Positions 16,737 through 25,106 of a DNA stretch of 64,000 nt are shown one piece after another; position 1 is the first letter of the stretch; each line of letters starts with the position of its first letter. The DNA is taken from the NCBI RefSeq assembly GCF_018131105.1, contig NZ_JAFCJI010000001.1, forward strand, positions 3,942,001 through 4,006,000, read 5' to 3'. This DNA is from Bradyrhizobium manausense. GTDB taxonomy: Bacteria; Pseudomonadota; Alphaproteobacteria; Rhizobiales; Xanthobacteraceae. Position numbers and translations under genes: made by a program. Under the pieces are notes generated by a model, which was given only the letters and a program-made list of their open reading frames with translations, searched no databases and was not told the DNA's origin.

Positions 16737-18125
16737 CTAATGCCGCGGCGCGCGGCGCTTCCTCGTCGACTGCGTCGGCACGTCGGCCGGTTCGTCCTTC
16801 AGCGCACCGATCTTGCGCAGCGCGGCGTCGGCGGCGCGTTCGCCGCTTTCCCAGGCGCCGTCGACGGTGCCCCAGAGCGTGTCGTGCGTGGCTTCGCCGG
16901 CGAGGAACATGTTGCCGACCGGCTCGCTCAAGATTTTTCGCGACAGCTGTCCGCCGGGCGAAGCCGCCGACATCGCGCCCATGACATAGGGCGAGGCGTT
17001 CCAGCGCGTCGCAGCGGTCTTCTGCCCGGCGGCCGTCGCCTCGCTGCCAAACAGTTTCGTGATCCACTCCTTCGCGAAGGCCGCCATCGCCTTCTCGCCC
17101 TGCTCCGAGAGATCGCGGCCGAACGAACCGCAGACGTCGATCGAACACAGCGAGGATCCGCCGATATTGGCGTACATCAGCGCGGTGCGCGTCGAGTTGC
17201 TTTGCTCGATCAGGATGTCGTCACGCGAGAGTCCGAGCGGATTGCCCGGCAGTTGCAGCACGATGTGATCGTAGCTGCCGAGCGTGAGCTTTGACGCGGC
17301 GTCCAGGGTGCGCTTGGGAATGTCGGGCGCGAACTTGATCGCGCCTGACATGAGCACGTTGGTCGAGACCGTGATGATGGCGGCGCGGGCGACGATCTTG
17401 CCCGATTGCGTCTCCACGCTGACGTCGCGATTGCTCCAGAGGATGCGGCTGGCCGGCGTCGAAAGCACGATCGGCGCCTGCTCGCCGAGTTTGGCGATCA
17501 ACGTGCCCAGACCCTGACGACAGGCGATCGGAGCGTTGCGATCCTGTGCGCGCGCCTTGTCGATCGCCGACAGTTCCTTCAGATCCTTGCCGGCAAAGCT
17601 CGCGCCGAGCACGAATTCGGCGGCGCCCGCCCAATCGCCGAGATCCTTTGGCAGGACCGACCCGCAAGACGTGTCGAGCTTGCCACGCGCGGCCTCGTCG
17701 ATGGCACGGTTGGCACGCACCAGCGCCGCCAGAAAGTCCTCGGTCTCGCCCGCGCGCGCATTGCGGCGGCCGATGCGCATCTTCTGGCCCGAGGGGGCCG
17801 GCGAGACATCGAGCCCGGCGCTGCGCGCAAGGCGGATCATCGGATTGGTCTCGGGATTGTGCATCCAGCGTGCACCGCGGTCGAACGGCACATCGAAGGT
17901 AGAGCTATCCGTGATGCAGCGCCCGCCGATCTGCGAGGACGCCTCCACCACCACGACCTTGCGATTGGCCGCCAAGACGCGCCGCGCTGCAGCGATACCC
18001 GCCGCTCCCGCACCGATCACGACAATGTCAGCCTCGCGCGGCAGCGGTGCGGCCGTTGCGCGCAGGACCGGCGCTGCGGCAAAGGCCGCCGACGCCGATA
18101 GGAAGCTGCGGCGCGTGATTGTCAT
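16737..18125 (-). CDS. Tat-exported flavin monoamine oxidase-like oxidoreductase
   Basis: From ATG 18125 the 462-residue protein opens with MTITRRSFLSASAAFAAAP, a twin-arginine signal followed by a hydrophobic core and cleavage after a run of alanines. The mature part has the dinucleotide fold VIGAGAAGIAAARRV, then VVEASSQIGGRC, and near the C-terminus FLAGEATHDTLWGTVDGAWESGERAA, typical of amine-oxidase-family FAD enzymes. It probably oxidises an amine in the periplasm as a folded flavoprotein; the substrate is unknown. The longer frame up to 18215 lacks a signal peptide. It is divergent from the YiiX-like gene, with 112 bases between. Confidence 0.8.
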   Translation of the reverse strand: MTITRRSFLSASAAFAAAPVLRATAAPLPREADIVVIGAGAAGIAAARRVLAANRKVVVVEASSQIGGRCITDSSTFDVPFDRGARWMHNPETNPMIRLARSAGLDVSPAPSGQKMRIGRRNARAGETEDFLAALVRANRAIDEAARGKLDTSCGSVLPKDLGDWAGAAEFVLGASFAGKDLKELSAIDKARAQDRNAPIACRQGLGTLIAKLGEQAPIVLSTPASRILWSNRDVSVETQSGKIVARAAIITVSTNVLMSGAIKFAPDIPKRTLDAASKLTLGSYDHIVLQLPGNPLGLSRDDILIEQSNSTRTALMYANIGGSSLCSIDVCGSFGRDLSEQGEKAMAAFAKEWITKLFGSEATAAGQKTAATRWNASPYVMGAMSAASPGGQLSRKILSEPVGNMFLAGEATHDTLWGTVDGAWESGERAADAALRKIGALKDEPADVPTQSTRKRRAPRH

Positions 18126-18237
18126 GTCATGGTTTCCGGGGACTTGCAGCGAACGGGAACAGCCAGCGAACTTTGCCGCATCTGATGTTGCGCAGCAACC
18201 ATCATGGTGAATCAATCGTGCTTGAGGTCACAGACCC

Positions 18238-19287
18238 ATGAACCGAATTGCAACAGGTTTCGACCATGATACAGATGGAAAAAAAGATGGCCAGAAAGGC
18301 CCGGGGGAGTTCATGGGGACGGTCCTAGATTCAGTCGGCAAGGTGATCGCCGCGTACCTCTCGAAGGAGGTGCCGGGCTACGAGCCGTTCACGCCGAGCG
18401 ACCCCGAGCACCTGCGCGGCGTGATCCAGCCCGGCGACGTCATGCTGGTCGAGGGTAACAACCGCATCTCCGGCATCATCAAATATCTGACGCAGTCGAC
18501 CTGGTCGCATGCCGCGCTCTATGTGGGTCCGGTCGAAGGCGCGGTGGAGCCCGACGGCGAGCCGCATGTGCTGATCGAGGCCAATATCGGCGAGGGCGTC
18601 ACCTCCGCGCCGCTGTCGAAATATTTCCCCTATCACACCCGCCTCTGTCGTCCGGTCGGGCTGTCCTACGAGGACCGCACCACGGTGTGCCGCTATGCGA
18701 TCAACCGCATCGGCTTCGGCTACGACACCAAGAACATCATCGACCTGATGCGCTTCCTGTTCCCGCTCCCGGTGCCGCAGCGCTGGCGGCGGCGCATGAT
18801 CGCGATCGGCTCGGGCGATCCGACCAAGATCATCTGCTCCGCGCTGATCGCGCAGGCCTTCGACGCCGTGCGCTACCCGATCCTGCCGAAGATCACCAAG
18901 GCCGGTAGCCGCGCCGCCCGCCGGGAGATCCTGCACATCCGCGATTCCTCGCTCTACATGCCCCGCGACTTCGACATCTCGCCCTATTTCGAAGTCGTCA
19001 AACCCACCATCGTGCACGGCTTCGACTACACAGCCCTGCACTGGGCCGACAAGCAAAAGCCGCTCGAGGAGGTAGCGGGCTCATTCGGTGTGTTTCCAGA
19101 AACGGTCAGTTCGCCGCCGCTCGTTCCTGAAGCGATTGACGAAGAAGCGCCGGCTGAGGTTCCGGCTGAGCAAGTGAACGCGGTGACCGCTGAGGTCGAA
19201 CGCGGCTCCGATCATTTGCCGCTGCTGAAGAGGCTCGCGATGTACCGGCCGAGACGCCGGGGACGCTCGCGAGAGAGGGCAGCCTAG
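18238..19287 (+). CDS. YiiX/YebB-like permuted NlpC/P60 cysteine hydrolase
   Basis: A 349-residue protein of the permuted papain-like (YiiX) class: the histidine comes first in TWSHAALYVG (His91) and the cysteine later in IICSALIAQAFD (Cys200), the reverse of standard NlpC/P60 order. The N-terminal segment PGDVMLVEGNNRISGIIKY matches this family, whose members are thought to cleave amide/ester bonds in lipids or cell wall. The C-terminus from about 275 is low-complexity and rich in Val, Glu and Pro. ATG 18238 is used; ATG 18313 has a much better GGGGGAG and would give 324 residues. Confidence 0.78.
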   Translation: MNRIATGFDHDTDGKKDGQKGPGEFMGTVLDSVGKVIAAYLSKEVPGYEPFTPSDPEHLRGVIQPGDVMLVEGNNRISGIIKYLTQSTWSHAALYVGPVEGAVEPDGEPHVLIEANIGEGVTSAPLSKYFPYHTRLCRPVGLSYEDRTTVCRYAINRIGFGYDTKNIIDLMRFLFPLPVPQRWRRRMIAIGSGDPTKIICSALIAQAFDAVRYPILPKITKAGSRAARREILHIRDSSLYMPRDFDISPYFEVVKPTIVHGFDYTALHWADKQKPLEEVAGSFGVFPETVSSPPLVPEAIDEEAPAEVPAEQVNAVTAEVERGSDHLPLLKRLAMYRPRRRGRSRERAA

Positions 19288-19304
19288 AGAATTCCAACCA
19301 CCGC

Positions 19305-19388
19305 CATTTGCGAGCGCAGCGGAGCAATCCAGAATCTTCCGCGGAGGGATTCTGGATTGCTTCGTCGCTACGCTCCTCGCAATGACGG
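19305..19388. repeat. intergenic palindrome (cattgcgagc...gcaatgacgg type), copy 1
   Basis: CATTTGCGAGCGCAGCGGAGCAATCCAGAAT pairs with ATTCTGGATTGCTTCGTCGC...GCAATGACGG in an inverted arrangement. A second member of the family is at 27757-27845. It lies between the YiiX-like gene and csoR. Confidence 0.7.
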
Positions 19389-19394
19389 GAAAGC

Positions 19395-19670
19395 CTACCG
19401 CTCCGCCCGCCCGATCACCGCCATCAGTTCCGCAATCTTTTCCCGCTGGTCCGACTTGTCGCCGCTCGCGATCGCATGCTCGACGCAGTGCGCGACGTGG
19501 TCCTTCAAGACCTCTTCCTCGACCCGGCGCAGCGCGGCCCGCACCGCCGAGATCTGCGTGACGATGTCGATGCAGTAGCGGTCCTCCTCCACCATCTTCG
19601 AGAGGCCGCGAACCTGGCCCTCGATCCGGCCGAGGCGTTTTCCGACGGATGCCTTGATGTCCTTGCGCAT
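19395..19670 (-). CDS. csoR: CsoR-family copper-sensing transcriptional repressor
   Basis: A 91-residue all-helical repressor of the CsoR/RcnR/FrmR family. The metal ligands follow the copper-type pattern: Cys33, His58 and Cys62, with spacing of 25 and 4 residues as in mycobacterial CsoR. In that family Cu(I) binding releases the protein from DNA. It begins MRKDIKASVGKRLGRIEGQVRG. The gene is divergent from the copper ATPase, and the GC-rich dyad between them is the expected operator, so it probably represses both. The symbol is given by family and context, not by test. Confidence 0.85.
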   Translation of the reverse strand: MRKDIKASVGKRLGRIEGQVRGLSKMVEEDRYCIDIVTQISAVRAALRRVEEEVLKDHVAHCVEHAIASGDKSDQREKIAELMAVIGRAER

Positions 19671-19678
19671 GAGGTCTA

Positions 19679-19697
19679 TATACCCCTACCGGGTATC
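19679..19697. promoter_or_regulatory. CsoR-type operator dyad
   Basis: The segment TATACCCCTACCGGGTATC is a near-palindrome (ATACCC with GGGTAT around CTACC) of the CsoR site type. It is located in the 50-base gap between csoR and the divergent copper ATPase gene, where it can control both promoters. Confidence 0.65.
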
Positions 19698-19720
19698 GGT
19701 TACAAGGCCGGAGTGCAGGA

Positions 19721-22174
19721 ATGAACGAAGCGGACCACAGCCATCATCATGACGGAGACACGCAGTCCGGATGCGGCTGCTCCGCAAAGCCCGCGCCCAA
19801 ACCTGCCGCGTCGTCCTGCTGCGGCGGACATGGCAATCGTGCCGATCATGCCCATCATCATGCTCATGACAATGGCGCGGCCACTGCAAAGGTTCTCGAT
19901 CCCGTCTGCGGCATGACGGTCGATCCTGCGACCTCGAAGCATCGCTTCGAGCATCGCGGCGAGACCTTTCATTTCTGTTCGGCCGGCTGCCGCACCAAAT
20001 TCGCTGCCGATCCCGCAAAATATCTCGCCAGGGAGAAGGCGCCCGAGCCGGAGATGCCTGCAGGCACGATCTACACCTGCCCGATGCATCCGGAGATCCG
20101 CCAGGCCGGTCCCGGCAGCTGCCCGATCTGCGGCATGGCGCTGGAGCCGGACGTGGTGAGCCTGGAGTCAGGTCCCAACCCGGAACTCGCCGACATGACG
20201 CGGCGATTCTGGATCGGCGGGGCGTTGGCGTTGCCGCCGGTGGTGCTGGAGATGGGCGGCCATCTCGCGGGTCCCCACAACTGGATCGACCCTGTGCTGT
20301 CGAACTGGATTCAGCTCGTGTTCGCCACTCCGGTGGTGCTCTGGGCCGGCTGGCCATTTTTAGTACGCGGCTGGCAATCACTGCGCACGCGCAACCTCAA
20401 CATGTTCACGCTGATCGCGATGGGCACTGGCGTCGCCTATATCTACAGTCTGATCGGCACCCTCGCGCCGCAGATTTTCCCTGAAACCTTCCGCGATCAT
20501 GGCGGCGCCGTTGCCGTCTATTTCGAAGCCGCCGCGGTGATCACCGTTCTGGTCTTGCTCGGCCAGGTGCTGGAGCTGCGCGCCCGCGATGCAACGTCAG
20601 GCGCGATCAAGGCGCTGTTGCAGCTGGCGCCAAAGACCGCGCGACGCGTCGATGCTGACGGCAGCGAGCATGAAGTCGAGATCGACACGCTCCATGCCGG
20701 CGACCGCCTGCGTGTTCGTCCCGGCGAGAAGGTCCCGGTCGACGGCGTGATCATCGAAGGACGTTCCTCGCTCGACGAGTCGCTGGTGACAGGCGAGTCC
20801 ATGCCCGTCACCAAGGAGACCGGCGCAAACGTCATCGCCGGCACGCTCAATCAATCCGGCAGCTTCATCATGCGCGCCGACAAGGTCGGGCGCGAGACGC
20901 TGCTGTCGCAGATCGTGCAGATGGTCGCCGACGCACAGCGCTCACGCGCCCCGATCCAGCGGCTGGCCGATCAGGTCGCCGGCTGGTTCGTGCCATCAGT
21001 CATCGCCGTTGCCATCATCGCCTTCGCTGCATGGGCCTGGTACGGGCCGGAGCCGCGACTGGCTTTCGGTCTCGTCGCCGCCGTCAGCGTGCTGATCATC
21101 GCCTGCCCCTGTGCACTGGGTCTTGCCACCCCGATGTCAATCATGGTCGGCGTCGGCCGCGGCGCACAAGCTGGCGTGCTGATCAAGAATGCCGAAGCGC
21201 TGGAGCGGATGGAGAAGATCGATACGCTGGTGGTCGACAAGACAGGCACGCTGACCGAAGGCAAGCCCAAGGTCGTCGGGATCGTGCCGGCATCCGGCTT
21301 TGCCGAGGATGACATCCTGCGGCTTGCAGCCAGTGTGGAGCGCGCCAGCGAACATCCGCTGGCCGACGCCATCATGCGCGCGGCAAAGGAAAAGCAGCTC
21401 GCTCTTGGCCGGGTGGAAGCGTTCGATTCGCCGACGGGCAAGGGCGCGACCGGCAAGGTCGACGGCAAGTCCATCACGCTCGGCAACGCGAAATATCTGG
21501 CATCGATCGGCATTGACACAAAGGCGCTTGATGCCGAGGCCGAACGGTTGCGCGGCGACGGCGCGACCGTCATCAACATGGCGATCGACGGCGCACTCGC
21601 CGGACTTTTTGCGATCGCTGATCCTGTTAAGGCTTCGACACCTGAGGCGCTGAGGGCGCTCGCCGCCGAGGGCATCAAGGTCATCATGCTGACCGGTGAC
21701 AACCGCACCACGGCGGACGCGGTGGCGCGCCGGCTCGGCATTGCCGATATCGAGGCTGAGGTGCTGCCGGACCAGAAGAGCGCGGTGGTGACGAGCCTGC
21801 AAAAGGCCGGCCGCAGCGTCGCGATGGCCGGCGACGGCGTCAACGATGCGCCCGCGCTGGCGGCAGCCGAAGTCGGCATCGCCATGGGCACCGGCACCGA
21901 CGTGGCGATGGAGAGCGCCGGCGTGACGCTCTTGAAGGGCGACCTCACCGGCATCGTCCGGGCACGAAAGCTGTCGCAGGCGACGATGAGCAATATCAGG
22001 CAAAACCTGTTCTTCGCCTTCATCTACAACGCCGCCGGCATTCCGATTGCGGCCGGCATCCTCTACCCCGCCTTCGGCGTGCTGCTGTCGCCAATCATCG
22101 CGGCCGCCGCGATGGCGCTGTCCTCGGTGAGCGTGGTCGGCAACGCGCTAAGGCTGCGTGCGACGCGGCTGTGA
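19721..22174 (+). CDS. copA: copper-translocating P1B-type ATPase with YHS and HMBD domains
   Basis: An 817-residue copper pump for efflux from the cytoplasm. The N-terminus is His/Cys-rich (HSHHHD, CGCSAK, CCGGHG, HAHHHAHD), followed by a YHS domain (LDPVCGMTVDPAT, residues 59-71) and a heavy-metal-binding domain (YTCPMHPEI, SCPICGMAL). Then come transmembrane helices, the TGES loop (357-360), the CPC ion site (462-464), Asp506 in DKTGTLT, SEHPLADAI and GDGVND (704-709). CPC is the signature of Cu(I) ATPases. No GMxCxxC-type HMA domain is seen; YHS and HMBD replace it. It lies next to csoR and its operator. Confidence 0.93.
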   Translation: MNEADHSHHHDGDTQSGCGCSAKPAPKPAASSCCGGHGNRADHAHHHAHDNGAATAKVLDPVCGMTVDPATSKHRFEHRGETFHFCSAGCRTKFAADPAKYLAREKAPEPEMPAGTIYTCPMHPEIRQAGPGSCPICGMALEPDVVSLESGPNPELADMTRRFWIGGALALPPVVLEMGGHLAGPHNWIDPVLSNWIQLVFATPVVLWAGWPFLVRGWQSLRTRNLNMFTLIAMGTGVAYIYSLIGTLAPQIFPETFRDHGGAVAVYFEAAAVITVLVLLGQVLELRARDATSGAIKALLQLAPKTARRVDADGSEHEVEIDTLHAGDRLRVRPGEKVPVDGVIIEGRSSLDESLVTGESMPVTKETGANVIAGTLNQSGSFIMRADKVGRETLLSQIVQMVADAQRSRAPIQRLADQVAGWFVPSVIAVAIIAFAAWAWYGPEPRLAFGLVAAVSVLIIACPCALGLATPMSIMVGVGRGAQAGVLIKNAEALERMEKIDTLVVDKTGTLTEGKPKVVGIVPASGFAEDDILRLAASVERASEHPLADAIMRAAKEKQLALGRVEAFDSPTGKGATGKVDGKSITLGNAKYLASIGIDTKALDAEAERLRGDGATVINMAIDGALAGLFAIADPVKASTPEALRALAAEGIKVIMLTGDNRTTADAVARRLGIADIEAEVLPDQKSAVVTSLQKAGRSVAMAGDGVNDAPALAAAEVGIAMGTGTDVAMESAGVTLLKGDLTGIVRARKLSQATMSNIRQNLFFAFIYNAAGIPIAAGILYPAFGVLLSPIIAAAAMALSSVSVVGNALRLRATRL

Positions 22175-22231
22175 GGGAGGTCAAATCCGTGTAGAACAGG
22201 TCCATTCGGCGGCATACGCGGAGGAGACCTG

Positions 22232-22684
22232 ATGCAGCGGATTACGATCACGATCGAGGACGATCTGCTGGCGAAGATCGATGCCGCAGCCGAAGCCCGC
22301 GGCTACCAGAACCGCTCCGAGATCATCCGCGACCTTACTCGCGCCGGGCTGCAGCAATCGAGCGAGGACACGGCGCGAAGCGGCCAATGTGTCGCCGGCT
22401 TGGTCTATGTCTACGACCACGCCGCGCGCGATCTCTCAAAGCGGCTGGTGCAGGAATTCCACGGCCATCACGACCTCGCGCTCGCAACCCTGCACGTCCA
22501 TCTCGACGATAACAACTGCATGGAGATGACGGCGCTGCGCGGCGACGCCGCCGAACTCAGGCACTTTGCCGACCACATCATCGCGGAGCGTGGCGTGCGT
22601 TACGGGCGCGTGGTGATGATTCCGACGGGGGACGGCAAGCCGGCCAAGGTGCGGAAGCACGGGCACGGGCATCGGCATGAGTGA
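22232..22684 (+). CDS. nikR: nickel-responsive regulator NikR
   Basis: A 150-residue ribbon-helix-helix/ACT-fold repressor. The RHH begins MQRITITIEDDLLAKIDAAAEARGY (with RSEIIRDLTRAGL), and the nickel ligands His77, His88, His90 and Cys96 fall at the E. coli positions plus one. The C-terminal tail ends in a His-rich segment (HGHGHRHE). NikR normally binds Ni(II) and represses nickel uptake genes. The start is ATG 22232, 57 bases after the copper ATPase. No nikABCDE or nickel permease is within the window, so its targets lie elsewhere. Confidence 0.95.
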   Translation: MQRITITIEDDLLAKIDAAAEARGYQNRSEIIRDLTRAGLQQSSEDTARSGQCVAGLVYVYDHAARDLSKRLVQEFHGHHDLALATLHVHLDDNNCMEMTALRGDAAELRHFADHIIAERGVRYGRVVMIPTGDGKPAKVRKHGHGHRHE

Positions 22685-22710
22685 TTTGCGCTAGAGGAGC
22701 AGCGCACTTC

Positions 22711-22852
22711 ACCTCTCCCCTTGCGGGAGAGGGTAGCTCGCCGCGTAGCGGCGAGACGGGTGAGGGGTATCTATCCCGACGAGCAGTATTGCCGTGTGGA
22801 GAGAACCCCTCATCCGGCGCTTCGCGCCACCTTCTCCCGCAAGGGGAGAAGG
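22711..22852. repeat. interspersed palindromic repeat, copy 2
   Basis: Same layout as the element at 8616-8743: CCTCTCCCC/GGGAGAGGG, then GACGGGTGAGGGGTAT, a variable centre, then CCCCTCATCCGGCGCTTCGC and CTTCTCCCGC/AAGGGGAGAAGG. Both copies sit in gaps between unrelated genes. Confidence 0.85.
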
Positions 22853-22865
22853 AAGAAAGAGGGCG

Positions 22866-23813
22866 CTAAGCCGCCTTCGCCGCACTCCCGCCCGGCAATC
22901 CTGCTCGCGCCAGGCCGCCATACAGCTGCTCGTTCGGCATTTCCTCGCGCAGGATCTGGCGGACCGTGATCAGCCTGTCGAGATCGATGCCCGTCGCAAA
23001 GCCCTTGCTCTCGCACAGGAACACAAGGTCCTCGAACACGACATTGCCGGTTGCGCCGGGCGCGAAGGGACAACCGCCGAGACCGCCGAGCGAGCCGTCG
23101 AGGATGCGAACGCCTTCGTCGAGCGCGGCAGCGGCGTTGGCGATGCCCATGCCGCGGGTGTCGTGAAGATGGATGCAGATCGGCTTTGAGCCTGCGAGCT
23201 TGACCGCAGCGCGCGACAACTCACCTACCTGCTTCGGGCCTGCGTAACCCACGGTGTCAGCGATCGCGACGAAATCGACGCCGGCCTCCAGGCATTTGTC
23301 GACGAGCCGCAACACCTCGTTAGGGTCGACTTCCCCAGTGATCGAGCAGCCCAGCGCCATCGAGATCGCAGCGTTGACCAGCGGCTTGTGGGCGCTGGCG
23401 TCACGCATCTCGCAGAGACGCTTCACATTGGCGATTGCGGAGTCGCGCGAGCGGTGCGCATTGGCCTGGCTGTGCTCTTCGGTCGCCGAAACCACCGAGG
23501 CGATCTCGCCGACACCTGACTCCAGCGCCTCGTTCACGCCGCGCTCGTTGAGCGCAAGCGCGATACCGTGGGCGCCGGGCAGGCTCGCCACCGTCGCGAT
23601 GACTTCGCGGACGTCGACGAATTGCGGAAACGTCTTGCCCGGCAGAAACGAGCCGACCTCGAAATGCCTGACGCCGGCGGAATTTTCCTCGCGCACCCAG
23701 CGCTGCTTGGCCTCGGTGGACGGAAACTTCTTGACGAGCTGGAGCCCGTCGCGCAAGCCGACTTCGCGCAAGGCAACGCGGTCCGCGGGGTAAATGGTCT
23801 CGATCCGGCTCAT
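22866..23813 (-). CDS. hydroxymethylglutaryl-CoA lyase-like enzyme
   Basis: A 315-residue TIM-barrel lyase of the HMGL family, which cleaves 3-hydroxy-3-methylglutaryl-CoA to acetyl-CoA and acetoacetate. Visible are RDGLQ (Arg21-Asp22), the second-strand CSITGEVDP, the metal-site IHLHDTRGMG and the signature GGLGGCPFAPGATGNV with the catalytic cysteine. ATG 23813 is chosen, giving the normal family start MSRIETIYPADRVALREVG; the upstream extension of the frame is shadowed by the CoA-transferase gene. The neighbouring CoA-transferase overlaps it by four bases. Related lyases act on other 3-hydroxyacyl-CoAs, so the substrate is not certain. Confidence 0.85.
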   Translation of the reverse strand: MSRIETIYPADRVALREVGLRDGLQLVKKFPSTEAKQRWVREENSAGVRHFEVGSFLPGKTFPQFVDVREVIATVASLPGAHGIALALNERGVNEALESGVGEIASVVSATEEHSQANAHRSRDSAIANVKRLCEMRDASAHKPLVNAAISMALGCSITGEVDPNEVLRLVDKCLEAGVDFVAIADTVGYAGPKQVGELSRAAVKLAGSKPICIHLHDTRGMGIANAAAALDEGVRILDGSLGGLGGCPFAPGATGNVVFEDLVFLCESKGFATGIDLDRLITVRQILREEMPNEQLYGGLARAGLPGGSAAKAA

Positions 23814-24988
23814 GCGCGCCTCCCAGCGGCTTTTGACGTGGCGTCGTTGTTGTCGTCTATCTCGGCGCGAACAGCAGATGTGTCGGCGCCGAGCGGCGCA
23901 ACCTTCAGGCCTTCGCCGAGATGGTCGCCGTTCCATTCGATCGGCAGCGTCGGCACATGGAACGGTTTGCCGTCGGCGGTGATGTTGGTGACGAGGCCAC
24001 CAGGCCGCAGCACATGCGGGTCGGTCAACAGATCCTCAGGCCGGTTGACCGGCGAGAAGCAGATGTTGAGTGCGTCGAGCTTTTGCGACAGCTCTGCCAC
24101 GTTCCATTGCCTGACAATCTCGGCCACGCGCGGAAGAATCCGCGACCGCGCCAGGATACGATCGGTCGTGGTGCGCAGACCCGGGTCATCGAGAAACTCG
24201 CTCAGGCCGAACTCGCGGCAGAATGCCTGCCAGTGGCCCTCGGTCACGACGCCGATGAAAATGCGCCCGTCGCCGGCGGCATCGAAGATGTCGTAGATCG
24301 GCCAGGCGTGCTCGCGCTCCGGCATCGAGCGCGGCCTGTTGCCGGTCATCTCGTATTCGACCATGTGCTGGGCAACCAGGAACAGGCAATTCTCGAACAG
24401 GCCGATGCGGATGTCGGCGCCGTCGCGCTTTCCGCCGCGCTTCTGATACAGCGCGGCGAGGATAGCGATCACACCGAACATGCCGCCCATGATGTCGTTG
24501 GCGGAGGAGCCGACGCGCTGCGGCTTCTCCTTCGTGCCGGTCATGGCGGCAAGCCCCGACATCATCTGCACGACTTCATCGAGCGCGGGACGATGCTCGT
24601 AGGGGCCGGACAGAAAGCCCTTGTGGCCGGCGACGATCAGATGCGGATGGCGGCGGCGCAATTCCTCCGCGCCAAGCCCCTGCTTCTCGAGCAGGCCATC
24701 ACGAAAATTCTCCAGGAACACGTCGGCCGTTTCCAGCAGCCGGTGCATGGTGTCGCGATCTTCAGGCTTCTCGAAATCCAGCACGACGCTTCGTTTGCCG
24801 CGGTTGAACAGCGGAAAGAACGCCGTGCCCATGCCGCCGAGCGACCGGGTCTTGTCACCGGCGGGCGGCTCGACCTTGATCACTTCGGCGCCGAGCTGCG
24901 CGAGGATCATGCCGCAGGTCGGGCCCATCACCATGTGGGTCATCTCGACGACCCGCACGCCCTCGAGCGGCAATCCGGTCTCAGCCAT
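23810..24988 (-). CDS. CaiB/BaiF (class III) CoA-transferase
   Basis: A 392-residue CoA-transferase with LEGVRVVEMTHMVMGPTCGMILAQLGAEVIKVEPPAGD at the start, of the class III family that moves CoA between acids through an enzyme-acyl anhydride. The segment that carries the catalytic Asp in characterised members reads IGLFENCLF here, with Glu199 in that position. Many annotated members have Glu there too, so this is recorded without claim of inactivity. ATG 24988. It is the first gene of a two-gene operon with the lyase, divergent from the LysR regulator. Confidence 0.87.
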   Translation of the reverse strand: MAETGLPLEGVRVVEMTHMVMGPTCGMILAQLGAEVIKVEPPAGDKTRSLGGMGTAFFPLFNRGKRSVVLDFEKPEDRDTMHRLLETADVFLENFRDGLLEKQGLGAEELRRRHPHLIVAGHKGFLSGPYEHRPALDEVVQMMSGLAAMTGTKEKPQRVGSSANDIMGGMFGVIAILAALYQKRGGKRDGADIRIGLFENCLFLVAQHMVEYEMTGNRPRSMPEREHAWPIYDIFDAAGDGRIFIGVVTEGHWQAFCREFGLSEFLDDPGLRTTTDRILARSRILPRVAEIVRQWNVAELSQKLDALNICFSPVNRPEDLLTDPHVLRPGGLVTNITADGKPFHVPTLPIEWNGDHLGEGLKVAPLGADTSAVRAEIDDNNDATSKAAGRRA

Positions 24989-25013
24989 CCGTCACTCCCT
25001 GTCTGTTCGGCCC

Positions 25014-25075
25014 GAAGACTAGGTCTTCACAAGTCTTCTTAAAAATATAATCTGTCGAAGATTGCCTTCGCAGAT
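25014..25075. promoter_or_regulatory. putative LysR operator region
   Basis: Between the divergent CoA-transferase and LysR genes are a perfect 6-bp dyad GAAGAC-TAG-GTCTTC (25014-25028), a further GTCTTC, and the near-palindrome ATCTGTCGAA...TTCGCAGAT (25050-25075). LysR proteins usually bind such T-N11-A dyads in divergent promoters, so these are the expected operator positions. Not tested. Confidence 0.45.
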
Positions 25076-25106
25076 ATAGAACGCTTTAGGACCAAGCTGA
25101 TCTGAC

